Positions 8,612 through 16,871 of a DNA stretch of 47,512 nucleotides are shown one piece after another (position 1 is the first letter of the stretch; each line of letters opens with the position of its first letter). The notes under the pieces were generated by a model. The model searched no databases. It saw only the letters and a list, made by a program, of their open reading frames with translations, and was not told the DNA's origin. Where the stretch lies: positions 1 through 47,512 of the forward strand of contig QHTZ01000072.1 of the NCBI GenBank assembly GCA_003221005.1. Direction: 5' to 3'. The translations under genes and the position numbers were made by a program. Source of the stretch: Gemmatimonadota bacterium. GTDB lineage: Bacteria; Gemmatimonadota; Gemmatimonadetes; Gemmatimonadales; GWC2-71-9.

Positions 8612-9453
8612 GACAGTGTCCTGTTCTCTAGGCGGTCGTGGATGTACTCCGCGATAGCCCGCGCCGCCTCCTCGCGGAACGGCGCGAAGCTGGGCCAGTC
8701 GTTGATGTCGATGAGCACCGGGCGATCGCGCCGTGGGAAGGCCACGTCGCCCCCGAAAACCTCTAGTCCCAGCAGCGCCGCGGCGTCGAACGCGAGGGCC
8801 TTGAGCCGATCCTCGTCGATCGCGGGCCGCTCCCCACCGAACCCGGCGTCCGCCCCGTACCAGCGAAAGAACCGCCCGTCGGTGACCGCGTAGAACTTCA
8901 CCACGGGGCCAGGCACGTGCTGCTGCAGGGCGACCCACGGGATCCCGCGCCCTGCGAACGCCGCGAGCAGGGCCCCGAGGTCGTCCAGCGTCGTCGCCAC
9001 CACGTCCTCCCGCCGCTCGGCATGCACGTCGCCCCGTTTGATCCAGAGCTTCCGGTGATCCGAAGCCAGCTCCTGGAGTAGCTCGCGCGGCGGCGGGGGA
9101 GCGGAGCTGGGCTGAATCAGGGTGCGGGGGAAGGCGAGGTTGCTCCCCGCCATGTGCCGCACCAGCCGGTGGCGATGACAGTTGAGCACGCTCGTCGGCC
9201 GGTTCACGACCGCCGCTCCGTCCGCTTCGAGCGGCATCAACTGTTCCGACGCAAGCGACCCCTGGCACATGTTCAGATACAGCCGTGCCGCCGGCAGCCG
9301 CCCCTGTTCGACCTCTTCCTCGGTCGTGTTCGTCACCCGCCAGCCGCGCCGGTCGAGCTCCGCCGCCGTGGCCGCGAGAATCGCCGTGTCGTTGCTGCGA
9401 TGTTGCAACGGAGAATAGGACGGCCTGCGGTACACGGCGACCAGGTCTCGCAA
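8608..9453 (-). CDS. ATP-grasp family protein, ITPK-like
   Basis: A 281-residue protein with the ATP-grasp pattern: LWIKRGD as the ATP-binding lysine strand near residue 138, WVALQQHVPGPVVKFYAVTDG in the middle (split as WVALQQHVPG and VVKFYAV), LGLEVFGGDVAF, and the metal-binding end LIDINDWPSF (~residues 250-259). The order 'Q-x-H...KFY...LGLxxFGxD...DIN-x-x-P' resembles inositol tris/tetrakisphosphate kinase-type ATP-grasp enzymes more than RimK ligases; I judge that from memory. It could phosphorylate a cyclitol or join an amino acid or peptide to an amine. Its stop overlaps the aminotransferase start, and 19 bp separate it from the nucleotidyltransferase. Confidence 0.78.
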   Translation of the reverse strand: MRDLVAVYRRPSYSPLQHRSNDTAILAATAAELDRRGWRVTNTTEEEVEQGRLPAARLYLNMCQGSLASEQLMPLEADGAAVVNRPTSVLNCHRHRLVRHMAGSNLAFPRTLIQPSSAPPPPRELLQELASDHRKLWIKRGDVHAERREDVVATTLDDLGALLAAFAGRGIPWVALQQHVPGPVVKFYAVTDGRFFRWYGADAGFGGERPAIDEDRLKALAFDAAALLGLEVFGGDVAFPRRDRPVLIDINDWPSFAPFREEAARAIAEYIHDRLENRTLS

Positions 9454-9472
9454 GCGAACTCGCTCCCGGCTC

Positions 9473-10183
9473 TCAAGCCTTTGGCGAACCTAACCACGCG
9501 TTCGCGAGGCGCAAATCAGCCTCGTGGTCGATGTCGATGATGCGGGGAACGGTAACGCTTCCCACGCGGCCGCCACGCTCAATGAGCCAAGCGAGAAACC
9601 CACGCATGCGCTGCACCCCCAGCCCTACCGCTTCCGCCGCGGCTCGGCGGGCGGCGGGGGAGAAGCCGTAGGCGCCCCCCGTAACACACGGCGGCTCAAC
9701 GGGATCATCGGCTATTCCGAGAACGAGCCCGGCACTGTCCCGGCGCACGTAGACGGGAGACTCGTCGTCCACGAATGGCGTCACAACGAGCACGGCATCC
9801 CCACCCGCCGCGAGAGCCGCGGCCGTGGAACGGTACACGTCCCGCCAGTCCTGCGGCGGCATCACCGTATCCACCATCGTGCAGAATACCGGCCCGTCGG
9901 GAATCGTCTCGAGGCCGCTGGCGAGGGTGTGCAGCGACGACGGCGTGCGACACGGCCGGAGCGAGAATGGCCGTCCAAAGCCCCGACCTTCGAGCACCGT
10001 GAAGACGTCCGCGAAATCGCCTCGGACCATGCACGTGAGGGTCTCACAGCCGAGGTCCGCGAGCATGTCGAGCAGCCGCACCACGAGGGGCTCACCGCCC
10101 AACCGCACCAGCGGCTTCGGGACTGCCACGCCCTCGCCCGCCAGGCGCGACCCCTCTCCCCCAGCGAGGATCAGGCCGTGCAT
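9473..10183 (-). CDS. nucleotidyltransferase (NTP-transferase, CTP:alcohol-phosphate type)
   Basis: A 236-residue GT-A-fold nucleotidyltransferase that starts MHGLILAGGEGSRL, the G-x-G-x-R nucleotide-binding loop, followed by VPKPLVRLGG (Lys-Pro signature) and a metal-binding acidic site in CTMVDTVMP (~residue 105). Family members activate a sugar, choline, inositol or phosphonate phosphate as an NDP derivative. ATG 10183 overlaps the HAD gene by 13 bp; an open frame continues upstream but reads as the shadow of the HAD gene. With two CDP-alcohol transferases in the same operon, the simplest role is making the CDP-activated headgroup, as in the inositol-1-phosphate cytidylyltransferase/DIPP synthase pairing. 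The actual nucleotide and substrate are inferred. Confidence 0.85.
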   Translation of the reverse strand: MHGLILAGGEGSRLAGEGVAVPKPLVRLGGEPLVVRLLDMLADLGCETLTCMVRGDFADVFTVLEGRGFGRPFSLRPCRTPSSLHTLASGLETIPDGPVFCTMVDTVMPPQDWRDVYRSTAAALAAGGDAVLVVTPFVDDESPVYVRRDSAGLVLGIADDPVEPPCVTGGAYGFSPAARRAAAEAVGLGVQRMRGFLAWLIERGGRVGSVTVPRIIDIDHEADLRLANAWLGSPKA

Positions 10184-10890
10184 GCACCCGTGCCGCGGGG
10201 CGCGTCCGTCTCGCGCAGGGCGGCCTCCACCTCGGGGAGCCGCGCGATCCGCGCTGTGGGTGCGACGCCAGAAGGCGTCGGCCGGTCGGGCGGCGCAAGC
10301 CAGCAGGTCCGCATCCCAAGCGCGCCGGCGGGGCGGATGTCCGCTTCGACGTTGTCGCCCACCATCCAGGCTCGTTCGGGGGGCGTCTGCAGGCGCGCCA
10401 GCGTCTCTACGAAGATCCGGGGGTGGGGCTTCTCGACCCCAAGGATCGCGGAGTCGCTGACGACCGCGAAACACCGTCGCAGGTCCAGCTCCACGAGACA
10501 GGGATCCAGGTTGCCCGTGAAGTTCGAGACAACGCCCAGCGGATGGCGCAGCGCGAGCCGCTCGAGGACCGGCCGATTGCGATCCACGGTGGCGAGCGCG
10601 GCCGTGTGGAATCGCTCGGCGATCGCGCCCACCTCGACACGGCTGCCGTCGGGTACGAGCTGGCACAGCAGCTGAGCTTGTGCTTCGACCAACCCACGGA
10701 ATCCCAAGGTACGGATCCCCGACATGTGCTCGAGCGCCCGATCCGACGCCGTGAAGTGCGGCTCGAAGGCGGGATACTCGAGCGAGCCACCGGCCGCTCG
10801 ATACGCAGCGTGGAACCGTGGAGCCCAATGGATGCCATCGGCGTCCAACGTCCCGCCGAAGTCGAACAGCACGACTGTGGAATCGCTCAC
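10171..10890 (-). CDS. HAD-superfamily phosphohydrolase
   Basis: A 239-residue HAD hydrolase with all four motifs: DFGGTLD (residues ~10-16; the second Asp of the usual DxD is replaced by Gly-Gly spacing, as in the GGTL subgroup), VVSNFTGN (motif II), GVEKPHPRIF (motif III Lys) and VGDNVEADI (motif IV). An alpha-helical C1 cap lies between motifs I and II. Members dephosphorylate small sugar, polyol or nucleotide phosphates. It is the first gene of the minus headgroup operon; 33 bp separate it from the copper-protein gene upstream, so transcription may start there or read through. A phosphatase in a CDP-alcohol pathway could remove phosphate after transfer. The substrate is unknown. Confidence 0.87.
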   Translation of the reverse strand: MSDSTVVLFDFGGTLDADGIHWAPRFHAAYRAAGGSLEYPAFEPHFTASDRALEHMSGIRTLGFRGLVEAQAQLLCQLVPDGSRVEVGAIAERFHTAALATVDRNRPVLERLALRHPLGVVSNFTGNLDPCLVELDLRRCFAVVSDSAILGVEKPHPRIFVETLARLQTPPERAWMVGDNVEADIRPAGALGMRTCWLAPPDRPTPSGVAPTARIARLPEVEAALRETDAPRGTGACTA

Positions 10891-10923
10891 GCGAGGACAC
10901 CAGCGGTGACCGAGCGGCCAGTC

Positions 10924-12018
10924 TCAGCGAGGGTGATGCCCCCCTCCCCCTCCCCCTCCAGCCTCGTGGCCCGGCATGTGCATTTCGTGACCGGACATCA
11001 TCATCATGTCATGACTCCCACCGATTCGCATCGCGTGCCTGAGGTCGCGCTGGTAGAGTGAGTCGGCGGGGTCCGTAGCCGGCCAGGCCGAGCCGCGGTC
11101 GGGGATGAACAGTCCGCCGACCACCCCCATGCCGCCGTCGGGGATCAACTGACCCGTGGGGTTGTCGTAGTACACGGTCACGCGGTAGCGGTGCGTGGGC
11201 ACGATCTGGACACCGAGCCGGCTCCAGCGGTACAGGCGCGCAATCGGGACGCCGACGATTTCGCCGGTCGAGTCCGTGCGCGGAGTCGCCTGATAGATGA
11301 TTTGGCCCGTCGTCGCGTCGGCAAACTCGAGGCGCCGCGCGTAGCGGTGCACGTGGCCGCCGATGCCCACGATGACGCCGGGCACGGCGGGATTCCCCTC
11401 GTACGCGCGCGACGAGCGTCCGGGAGAAAGGTCGAACGACTTGTCGCCGACTGGAAAGGCGACGTCCATCTGGAACGGCTCGGCGCGGAACAGCGGCCAC
11501 GGCCGACCAGCCGGTGTGTAGCTCAGCACCAGCCTCACTCGCGCCTGGTGATAGGACGAGTCGGTGGGGTTGTCGAGCATCGCACTCGCCAGCACCCGCT
11601 CGCCCCGCGTCACCGGGAAGCCGAACAGCAGCCAGGGAATGCGCATGGCTCCGGTCTCGTGCCCAGCGGCGATCATGCGCCGCGAGATCGGAAGGAACAG
11701 CTCGCGGTGGTCGGGATCGATGAGGTTGAAATGATGGATCAGTATGGACGGCAACTCGCGTGCGGTGCTGTCCACCATCTCGACGCGGAAAGCGTACACC
11801 GAGCCGCTCGCCGGCAGTTCGAGGATCGCGACCGGGGGCTGCGTCAGCTCGTGATGCGAGGTGTGCGCGGGAAGGTCGACGGGGGCGAGATCGATGAACA
11901 TCTCCCCCTTTGCGGCATCGACCAGCACCCGGGCGCCGGCGGCATCGGAGCGCCCGGGACCGGGCCCGGCTCCAAAGGCCAACAGGAGAGTTGCCGAGAG
12001 AGCGATAGGGCGCCGCAC
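10924..12018 (-). CDS. secreted PHM-like copper protein with His/Met-rich tail
   Basis: A 364-residue protein with an N-terminal signal peptide (ALSATLLLAFGAGPG, ~5-20). I do not recognise a named family, but the His/Met pattern resembles the two-domain copper type II monooxygenase fold (peptidylglycine monooxygenase-like): an HH pair in ILIHHFN (95-96), then H104 and H120, an HxH in GGHVHRYAR (222, 224), and YYDNPTGQ (283-290) followed by Met297, where the family places its Met ligand. Residues 335-364 are a flexible tail rich in His, Met and Gly (HDMMMMSGHEMHM, then seven Gly), typical of copper-binding tails. The Gly run is coded by a CCCCCT repeat at 10938-10959. It may be an enzyme or a copper carrier, exported to the periplasm or surface. 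The gene stands between two operons. Confidence 0.72.
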   Translation of the reverse strand: MRRPIALSATLLLAFGAGPGPGRSDAAGARVLVDAAKGEMFIDLAPVDLPAHTSHHELTQPPVAILELPASGSVYAFRVEMVDSTARELPSILIHHFNLIDPDHRELFLPISRRMIAAGHETGAMRIPWLLFGFPVTRGERVLASAMLDNPTDSSYHQARVRLVLSYTPAGRPWPLFRAEPFQMDVAFPVGDKSFDLSPGRSSRAYEGNPAVPGVIVGIGGHVHRYARRLEFADATTGQIIYQATPRTDSTGEIVGVPIARLYRWSRLGVQIVPTHRYRVTVYYDNPTGQLIPDGGMGVVGGLFIPDRGSAWPATDPADSLYQRDLRHAMRIGGSHDMMMMSGHEMHMPGHEAGGGGGGGHHPR

Positions 12019-12078
12019 GCGACAATTGTAACCGCCCCGTCAGGTCGCACCAACCCCCGCGCGAACGGCGACGCAGCC

Positions 12079-13938
12079 TCAAGGCTCCGTCGCGGAGAGT
12101 ATCCGCTGCCGCTGCCCCGCCGTCACCATGTCCCGCTCCACTACGTCGCGCACGATGCGGGCGACGAAGGCGTAGCCGCGCGGCTCGGCGCCGAGCCAGC
12201 GGTGCCACTCGAGCTCGTCGAGGGCAGCCGCCAGCCGCGCGGACTCGAGCCCCGCCCCGCGGCCCAGCCGCTCCGCCGCGACGCGCCCACCGAGCACCGC
12301 GGCCACGGTGAGGACGCGCTGCGCCTCCGCGCTCAAGCGCCGGAACTGAATCCGGATCGCGGCGACGACGGCGTCGGGGAGGTCGCCCGGAAGGGTCTGG
12401 TCCAAGGTCCTACAGGGCTCGGGCCACGCGCCGGCCGACTCTCGCAGGTCGAGCCCTGAGGCGACCGCCTGGAACAGCTCGACCGCGAGCAGGGGAATGC
12501 CCGCTGAATCGGTGGCGACGCGGCGCGTGACCCGGTCGATCTGGATGTCGTCATACCTGGGCAGCGCCCAGCGGGCGAGGTCCTGCAGTGCCGCCGCCGG
12601 CACCGGCTCCAAATGCACCGTCGTGCCCGCCAGGTCGCGCCCCAGGCGGGCGCGGATCTCGTCCAGCTCCGCGCGGCCGGGGCGCGCGCTGGTCGTGATG
12701 AGGATCGCGAGCGGTGCGCGTGCGAGGTCCCGGATCGCGGCGACGACCGCGAGCAGCGATTCGCGATCGAGCCAATGCGCGTCGTCCAGCAGGAGCAGCA
12801 TCGGCTGCTCGTCGCACACTGCCCCGAGCACGTCGCTGAACGCGCGCCCCAAACCCGACGCGGGCGTCCCCTCGCGCAGCGCCGCGAGGGCCGCGGGCGC
12901 AGCCCCCGCGACCCCGGGCGCGTCGAGGACGCCGCCTCGCGCCAGACCGAGGATGCCGCTCCACTGGTCAGCCAGGTCCGCCTCGACCGCGCGGATCGCT
13001 GCCGTCGCGGCCCCGTCCAGCCTCGCCCGCGCGACGACCTCCTCCGCAAGGCGAGTCTTCCCGGTCCCGACATCTCCCTCGACGACGCTCACGATCGGGT
13101 GACGGTCGCGCCGGCACTCGGCCCAGACGTTCAGGAGCCGCTCCAACTCCGCGGCGCGCCCCACGAGGGGGGCGCGACGGGGCACTTCGCCCCGCTCGGG
13201 GGCCCCTTCGGGCCGCGGGAGGCGCCACGTTCGCTCGCGCCGCACCCGCTCCGCGAGCGCCCACGTCTCGGCGTCGGGAGCCGCTCCCATCTCGCCGAGC
13301 CGCGCTGCAAGCTCCTCGAAGCATGCGAGCGCGCCGGCCCGGTCGCCGGCCAGGGCCCGCGCGCGCATGGCCGTTCGCGCCGCCGGCTCGGAGAGCGGAT
13401 CAAGCAGCAACGCGCGTCGCGCCACGTCTAGCGCCGCCGCGCCGTAGCCCGCGCCCAGCAGCTCCTCCGTCAGCCCGGTGAGGACCTGGATCGAGCGCTG
13501 CCGCCACGCCGCCCGCTCCGCCGTGAGCCAATTCTCGAATTCCGAGGCTCCGCGGACGCCAAACCCTTCGAGGAACTCCCCCGCCACGAAGGCCGCCGCG
13601 CCCCGGAAATCCCGGGCAGCGGCGAGCGTCTCGAAGCGATCGAGATCGAGCTCCACGGCCTCCGGCGAGAGGCGCACCTGACCACCATCGGTATCGACGC
13701 CGCCGTCGCCGGCGAGACGACGCAGCACCCGGACCGCCTCGTTCAGGGAGTGGCGCGCCGCGGCTTCGGGCTTCTCGGCCCAGAGGAGGCCGATCAAGTG
13801 CTCGCGCGTCCGCGTGCGCTTGGGAGACCGTGCGAGGTAGACCAGGAGCGCGAGGTTCTTGCGCCACAGCAGCTCCGCGGGCGCGGCTGCGCCGTCCACG
13901 CTCACGTCCACCGGCCCCAGCGTCCGGCAATGGATCAT
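12079..13938 (-). CDS. BTAD/SARP-type transcriptional regulator with AAA ATPase domain
   Basis: A 619-residue regulator. The first ~95 residues form an OmpR-like winged-helix domain (LLWRKNLALLVYLARSP, TREHLIGLLWAEKP). A bacterial transcriptional activator (BTAD) helical repeat domain follows to ~235. An AAA/STAND-type ATPase then has Walker A GDVGTGKT (288-295) and Walker B LLLLDDAHWLD (380-391). The C-terminal part is helical and ends near residue 619 without a long TPR array. SARP-AAA proteins activate target operons after nucleotide-dependent assembly. The start ATG 13938 overlaps the stop of the Ser/Thr kinase gene as ATGA, so the two are coupled and the kinase may act on this regulator; that is inference. 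Targets are not visible. Confidence 0.88.
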   Translation of the reverse strand: MIHCRTLGPVDVSVDGAAAPAELLWRKNLALLVYLARSPKRTRTREHLIGLLWAEKPEAAARHSLNEAVRVLRRLAGDGGVDTDGGQVRLSPEAVELDLDRFETLAAARDFRGAAAFVAGEFLEGFGVRGASEFENWLTAERAAWRQRSIQVLTGLTEELLGAGYGAAALDVARRALLLDPLSEPAARTAMRARALAGDRAGALACFEELAARLGEMGAAPDAETWALAERVRRERTWRLPRPEGAPERGEVPRRAPLVGRAAELERLLNVWAECRRDRHPIVSVVEGDVGTGKTRLAEEVVARARLDGAATAAIRAVEADLADQWSGILGLARGGVLDAPGVAGAAPAALAALREGTPASGLGRAFSDVLGAVCDEQPMLLLLDDAHWLDRESLLAVVAAIRDLARAPLAILITTSARPGRAELDEIRARLGRDLAGTTVHLEPVPAAALQDLARWALPRYDDIQIDRVTRRVATDSAGIPLLAVELFQAVASGLDLRESAGAWPEPCRTLDQTLPGDLPDAVVAAIRIQFRRLSAEAQRVLTVAAVLGGRVAAERLGRGAGLESARLAAALDELEWHRWLGAEPRGYAFVARIVRDVVERDMVTAGQRQRILSATEP

Positions 13939-16757
13939 CGGGGGCACGCCGCGCTCAGGCGTTGGGCGCGGCCCGCGAGCTCCGCCAGCTCCGCGTCCGC
14001 GCCCGCCCACAGCTCCAGCACCCGCTTGAGGTACGCGCATCCGCGCCGCGTGTCGCCGCGCGACACCGCGAGCGCGCCGCGGCGCCACCGGGCATACACG
14101 CCGAACACCCAGTCGACTTCACCCGACTGAGACTCGGTCGTGGGGAACCCTTGGATGTCCGCGTTCTCGTACCAGAGCCACTCCCGGTCGGCCTCCGCGG
14201 CGCGACCTAGCGTCTCGTACCATGTTGCGCGTACGACGTGCAGCACCGCGCGGGCGAAGGGGTCACCGCCGCGACTCTCGGCGTACGCGGCGCGCAGCGA
14301 ATCGGAGATCGCGATCGCCCTGAGCCCGTCGCTCAGCGCCGCGGCGTGGAGCGCACGAAGCAGCTGATCAAGCCGGGCAGCTTCGCTGTCCGCGCTGGCG
14401 CGGTGCCGCACCACAGCCGCCCATCGCTCTACGCCGGACGCATCGTGACGGCCGAACGCGTCGAGCGCTAGCGCCCACGCGGCCCGCGCGCCGCGCGCCG
14501 GATCGCCCGTCCAGTCCCGCAGCGCGGCGCGCGCCTGTGCGATCTCCGCAGCAGGGGCGAGCGGAAGCCCGAGCGCGCTCGGGATCACCCGCCACTCGAG
14601 CGCCTGGAAACGCGCTTCCGGCGTGCGGTACAACACCGCCGCCGAGTCGAGCTGGGCAAGCCCCCGCGCCCCCTGACCGAGCGCGAGCAGAGCGAGTCCC
14701 TGCGCTTCGTGCCCATTGGCTCCGCTCAGCAGCCGGCCGATGGCGATCTGTGTCGCGGGGATGTCCAGGCTGAGCGCAAACCGGAACCATTCCACGAGCC
14801 CCTTGGGAGGCGCTGCGGGACCAGCAGCGCTGTCCGTCCCGCCGAAGCGCCCGGCGAAGGCGATCTCCCACAGCGCGGGCTGATCGATGTCCACGTCTCC
14901 ACGCCGCGCCGCGGTGACGTTGCGCAGGTCGCGGAGCGCGCGCGCCGCGGAATCGCGTTGCCCGAGGCGAATCCACACCCAGGCGAGGCCGCTGTAGATC
15001 TGGCCGAGCGACGGATTTCTGGTGGCCGCGAGGTTGAGCACCTTCGCAGCGCTGTCCAGAGGAACGCCGACCAACGCGCCACGATGCAGCAGCTCCCAGC
15101 CGTACAACATCGGAGCGGTGGCGCTCGACGGAAAGCGCTGCACCGCCCCGTCGAAGGCCGCGAACCGCGGCTCCCCGCTCGGTGCGATCATCGCCGCAAG
15201 CAGTTCCCGGTCGAGCTCGCTCAGCTCGCGCGCGTGCTCGTGGTACAGACGTCTGAGTGCCGGCTGCCCAGGCCCCACGCGACTCCAGTACTGGGCGAGG
15301 GTGAGCCGCCAACGCACATAGCCGAGTGTCGAGTCGAGCGCGAGCGCACGGCGATAGTGGTCCTCCGCGACGTGCCACGCGTCGCCCTGAAAGGCGTCTT
15401 CGCCACGTTGGAACTCCCGCAATGCCGCGACGGTGGCGTTCGAGAGACCTCCGACGGGACGAAGCTTGGGAAGCAAGTCGGGGCGCGTCGCGCGCACGAT
15501 CTCGGCCCCCACGGCGAAGCCCAGGGTCGCGGGGTCCGCCGTGGTGCCGTGGACCGGCGCGCCCTCCTGGGGGCGGCCGCCCGCGTCGAACACGGTGAGG
15601 CGCACTTCGACCTTGCCGGCGCGCTCCGAGACCACGCCCTGCACCCAGTGCCTGGTCTGCAGGCGGTGGGGGGCGGCGCGCGCGAGGGCCACAGGGTCTC
15701 CGCGGCTCGAATCCCACCAGGCGAACGCGCGCTCGCGAGGCGTGAGCGTCAAGCCGAACTCTTCCAGACCCTCCAAGTGCACTGCGGCGAGGCGTGCAAG
15801 GTCCTTGCCGAGGAAGCTGTCCGCCCCCTCCCGCACCGTGAAGGGCAAGATCGCGAGATCACTGGCGCGCGCCGCGGGTGCGCTGGGCGTCAGGGCGCCC
15901 TTGACCACGTAGCCCGCGACGAGCCCTAGGAGACTCAACGCGATGGTGCGACGCACGTACCGCCGCGTGCGGTCGCGCCACAGGGCGCGCCGGAACGCGG
16001 CCGCGTCGGGCCACCGCCGTTCGGGCGCCACCGCGAGCGCGCGGCGCAACACGCTCGCGATGCCGCGGGGCACACCCGACCAGTCGGCGCGCTCCGGACG
16101 ATCCCAGGACCAATGCCGGCCCGTCACTGCCTCGTACAGCACCATGCCAGCCGCATACAGGTCAGTGCGCGGCGTGACCTCGCCGCCGGCAGCCTGTTCG
16201 GGCGGCATATAGTCGAGCGTGCCCACCACGGCTCCCGGCGCGGTCAGGGCCGGGTCTTCCGGCGCTGTCGTCGCCGACTTTGCGATCCCGAAGTCCACGA
16301 GGACGGCCCGCCCGCCTACGACGAAGACGTTGCTCGGCTTCACGTCGCGATGCACCACGCCCTTCTCGTGCGCGGCACCCAGGGCGTCCAGCAGGTCGCG
16401 TCCCAGCTTGCGGGCCTCCTCCAGCGGCAGCGGGCCGTGCAGCAGCCGCGTGGCGACGGTCTCCCCCGAGAGGTACTCCATCTCGTAGTAGGGCATCCCA
16501 TCAGCCTCGGACGCGTCATGAATGGGCACGATGTTGGGATGGCTGAACGAGGCGAGGACCTTCGCTTCCTGGCGGAACCGTTCCGCCGCCAGCGCGGTGT
16601 GCAGCTCGGGGCGAATGATCTTGATGGCGACGAGCCGGCCGAGCTCCTGGTGCCGGGCGAGGAATACCGTGCCCATGCCGCCGGTCGCCAGCTCGCGCTC
16701 GACGTCGTAGCCCCGCGGCGCGAGGGCGGCCCGCACGCGCTCCACCCAGGAGGTCAT
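13935..16757 (-). CDS. Ser/Thr protein kinase with transmembrane segment, TolB-like domain and TPR-like C-terminus
   Basis: About 940 residues. The Hanks-type kinase domain occupies ~17-260: glycine loop ATGGMGTV, VAIKI (Lys46), HRDVKPSN (136-143), DFG (155-157) and MPPEQ. One transmembrane helix (TIALSLLGLVAGYVV) lies at ~271-285. A segment beginning DLAILPFTVREGADSFLG resembles the TolB-like domain common in Gemmatimonadota regulators, and the rest is helical and TPR-like, with Ala/Leu-rich repeats and a final Cys. The kinase faces the cytoplasm and the TPR part is predicted outside. I chose ATG 16757 because MTSWVERVRAAL matches the usual start of this family; a GTG 18 bp upstream is possible. 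The gene is divergent from the rhodanese-MBL gene. Confidence 0.9.
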   Translation of the reverse strand: MTSWVERVRAALAPRGYDVERELATGGMGTVFLARHQELGRLVAIKIIRPELHTALAAERFRQEAKVLASFSHPNIVPIHDASEADGMPYYEMEYLSGETVATRLLHGPLPLEEARKLGRDLLDALGAAHEKGVVHRDVKPSNVFVVGGRAVLVDFGIAKSATTAPEDPALTAPGAVVGTLDYMPPEQAAGGEVTPRTDLYAAGMVLYEAVTGRHWSWDRPERADWSGVPRGIASVLRRALAVAPERRWPDAAAFRRALWRDRTRRYVRRTIALSLLGLVAGYVVKGALTPSAPAARASDLAILPFTVREGADSFLGKDLARLAAVHLEGLEEFGLTLTPRERAFAWWDSSRGDPVALARAAPHRLQTRHWVQGVVSERAGKVEVRLTVFDAGGRPQEGAPVHGTTADPATLGFAVGAEIVRATRPDLLPKLRPVGGLSNATVAALREFQRGEDAFQGDAWHVAEDHYRRALALDSTLGYVRWRLTLAQYWSRVGPGQPALRRLYHEHARELSELDRELLAAMIAPSGEPRFAAFDGAVQRFPSSATAPMLYGWELLHRGALVGVPLDSAAKVLNLAATRNPSLGQIYSGLAWVWIRLGQRDSAARALRDLRNVTAARRGDVDIDQPALWEIAFAGRFGGTDSAAGPAAPPKGLVEWFRFALSLDIPATQIAIGRLLSGANGHEAQGLALLALGQGARGLAQLDSAAVLYRTPEARFQALEWRVIPSALGLPLAPAAEIAQARAALRDWTGDPARGARAAWALALDAFGRHDASGVERWAAVVRHRASADSEAARLDQLLRALHAAALSDGLRAIAISDSLRAAYAESRGGDPFARAVLHVVRATWYETLGRAAEADREWLWYENADIQGFPTTESQSGEVDWVFGVYARWRRGALAVSRGDTRRGCAYLKRVLELWAGADAELAELAGRAQRLSAACPR

Positions 16758-16871
16758 GTGTGGAAGGTGACTCACGCCAGAACATCCGGGGCGTGCCCCG
16801 CTCTGTCAAACGGCCACGCACGCGATCCGGATTGGTTGCATTTTCCCGGAGCCCGCACGACACTCCTAGGC

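Noticed and set aside
7154..8893. 579-codon plus-strand open frame opposite the aminotransferase gene
   Set aside because: It is antisense to a clear class III aminotransferase, has no domain pattern and is rich in Arg/His/Gln as expected for a GC-rich shadow frame.
3337..10890. Phosphonolipid pathway (aminotransferase plus cytidylyltransferase plus CDP-alcohol transferase)
   Set aside because: No PEP mutase or phosphonopyruvate decarboxylase is in the window, and the operon has dehydrogenase and ATP-grasp genes not needed for it. It remains a weaker alternative if PepM is elsewhere.
14709..15929. 406-codon plus-strand open frame inside the kinase gene
   Set aside because: Shadow of the kinase C-terminal region; composition is low-complexity and no start signal is present.
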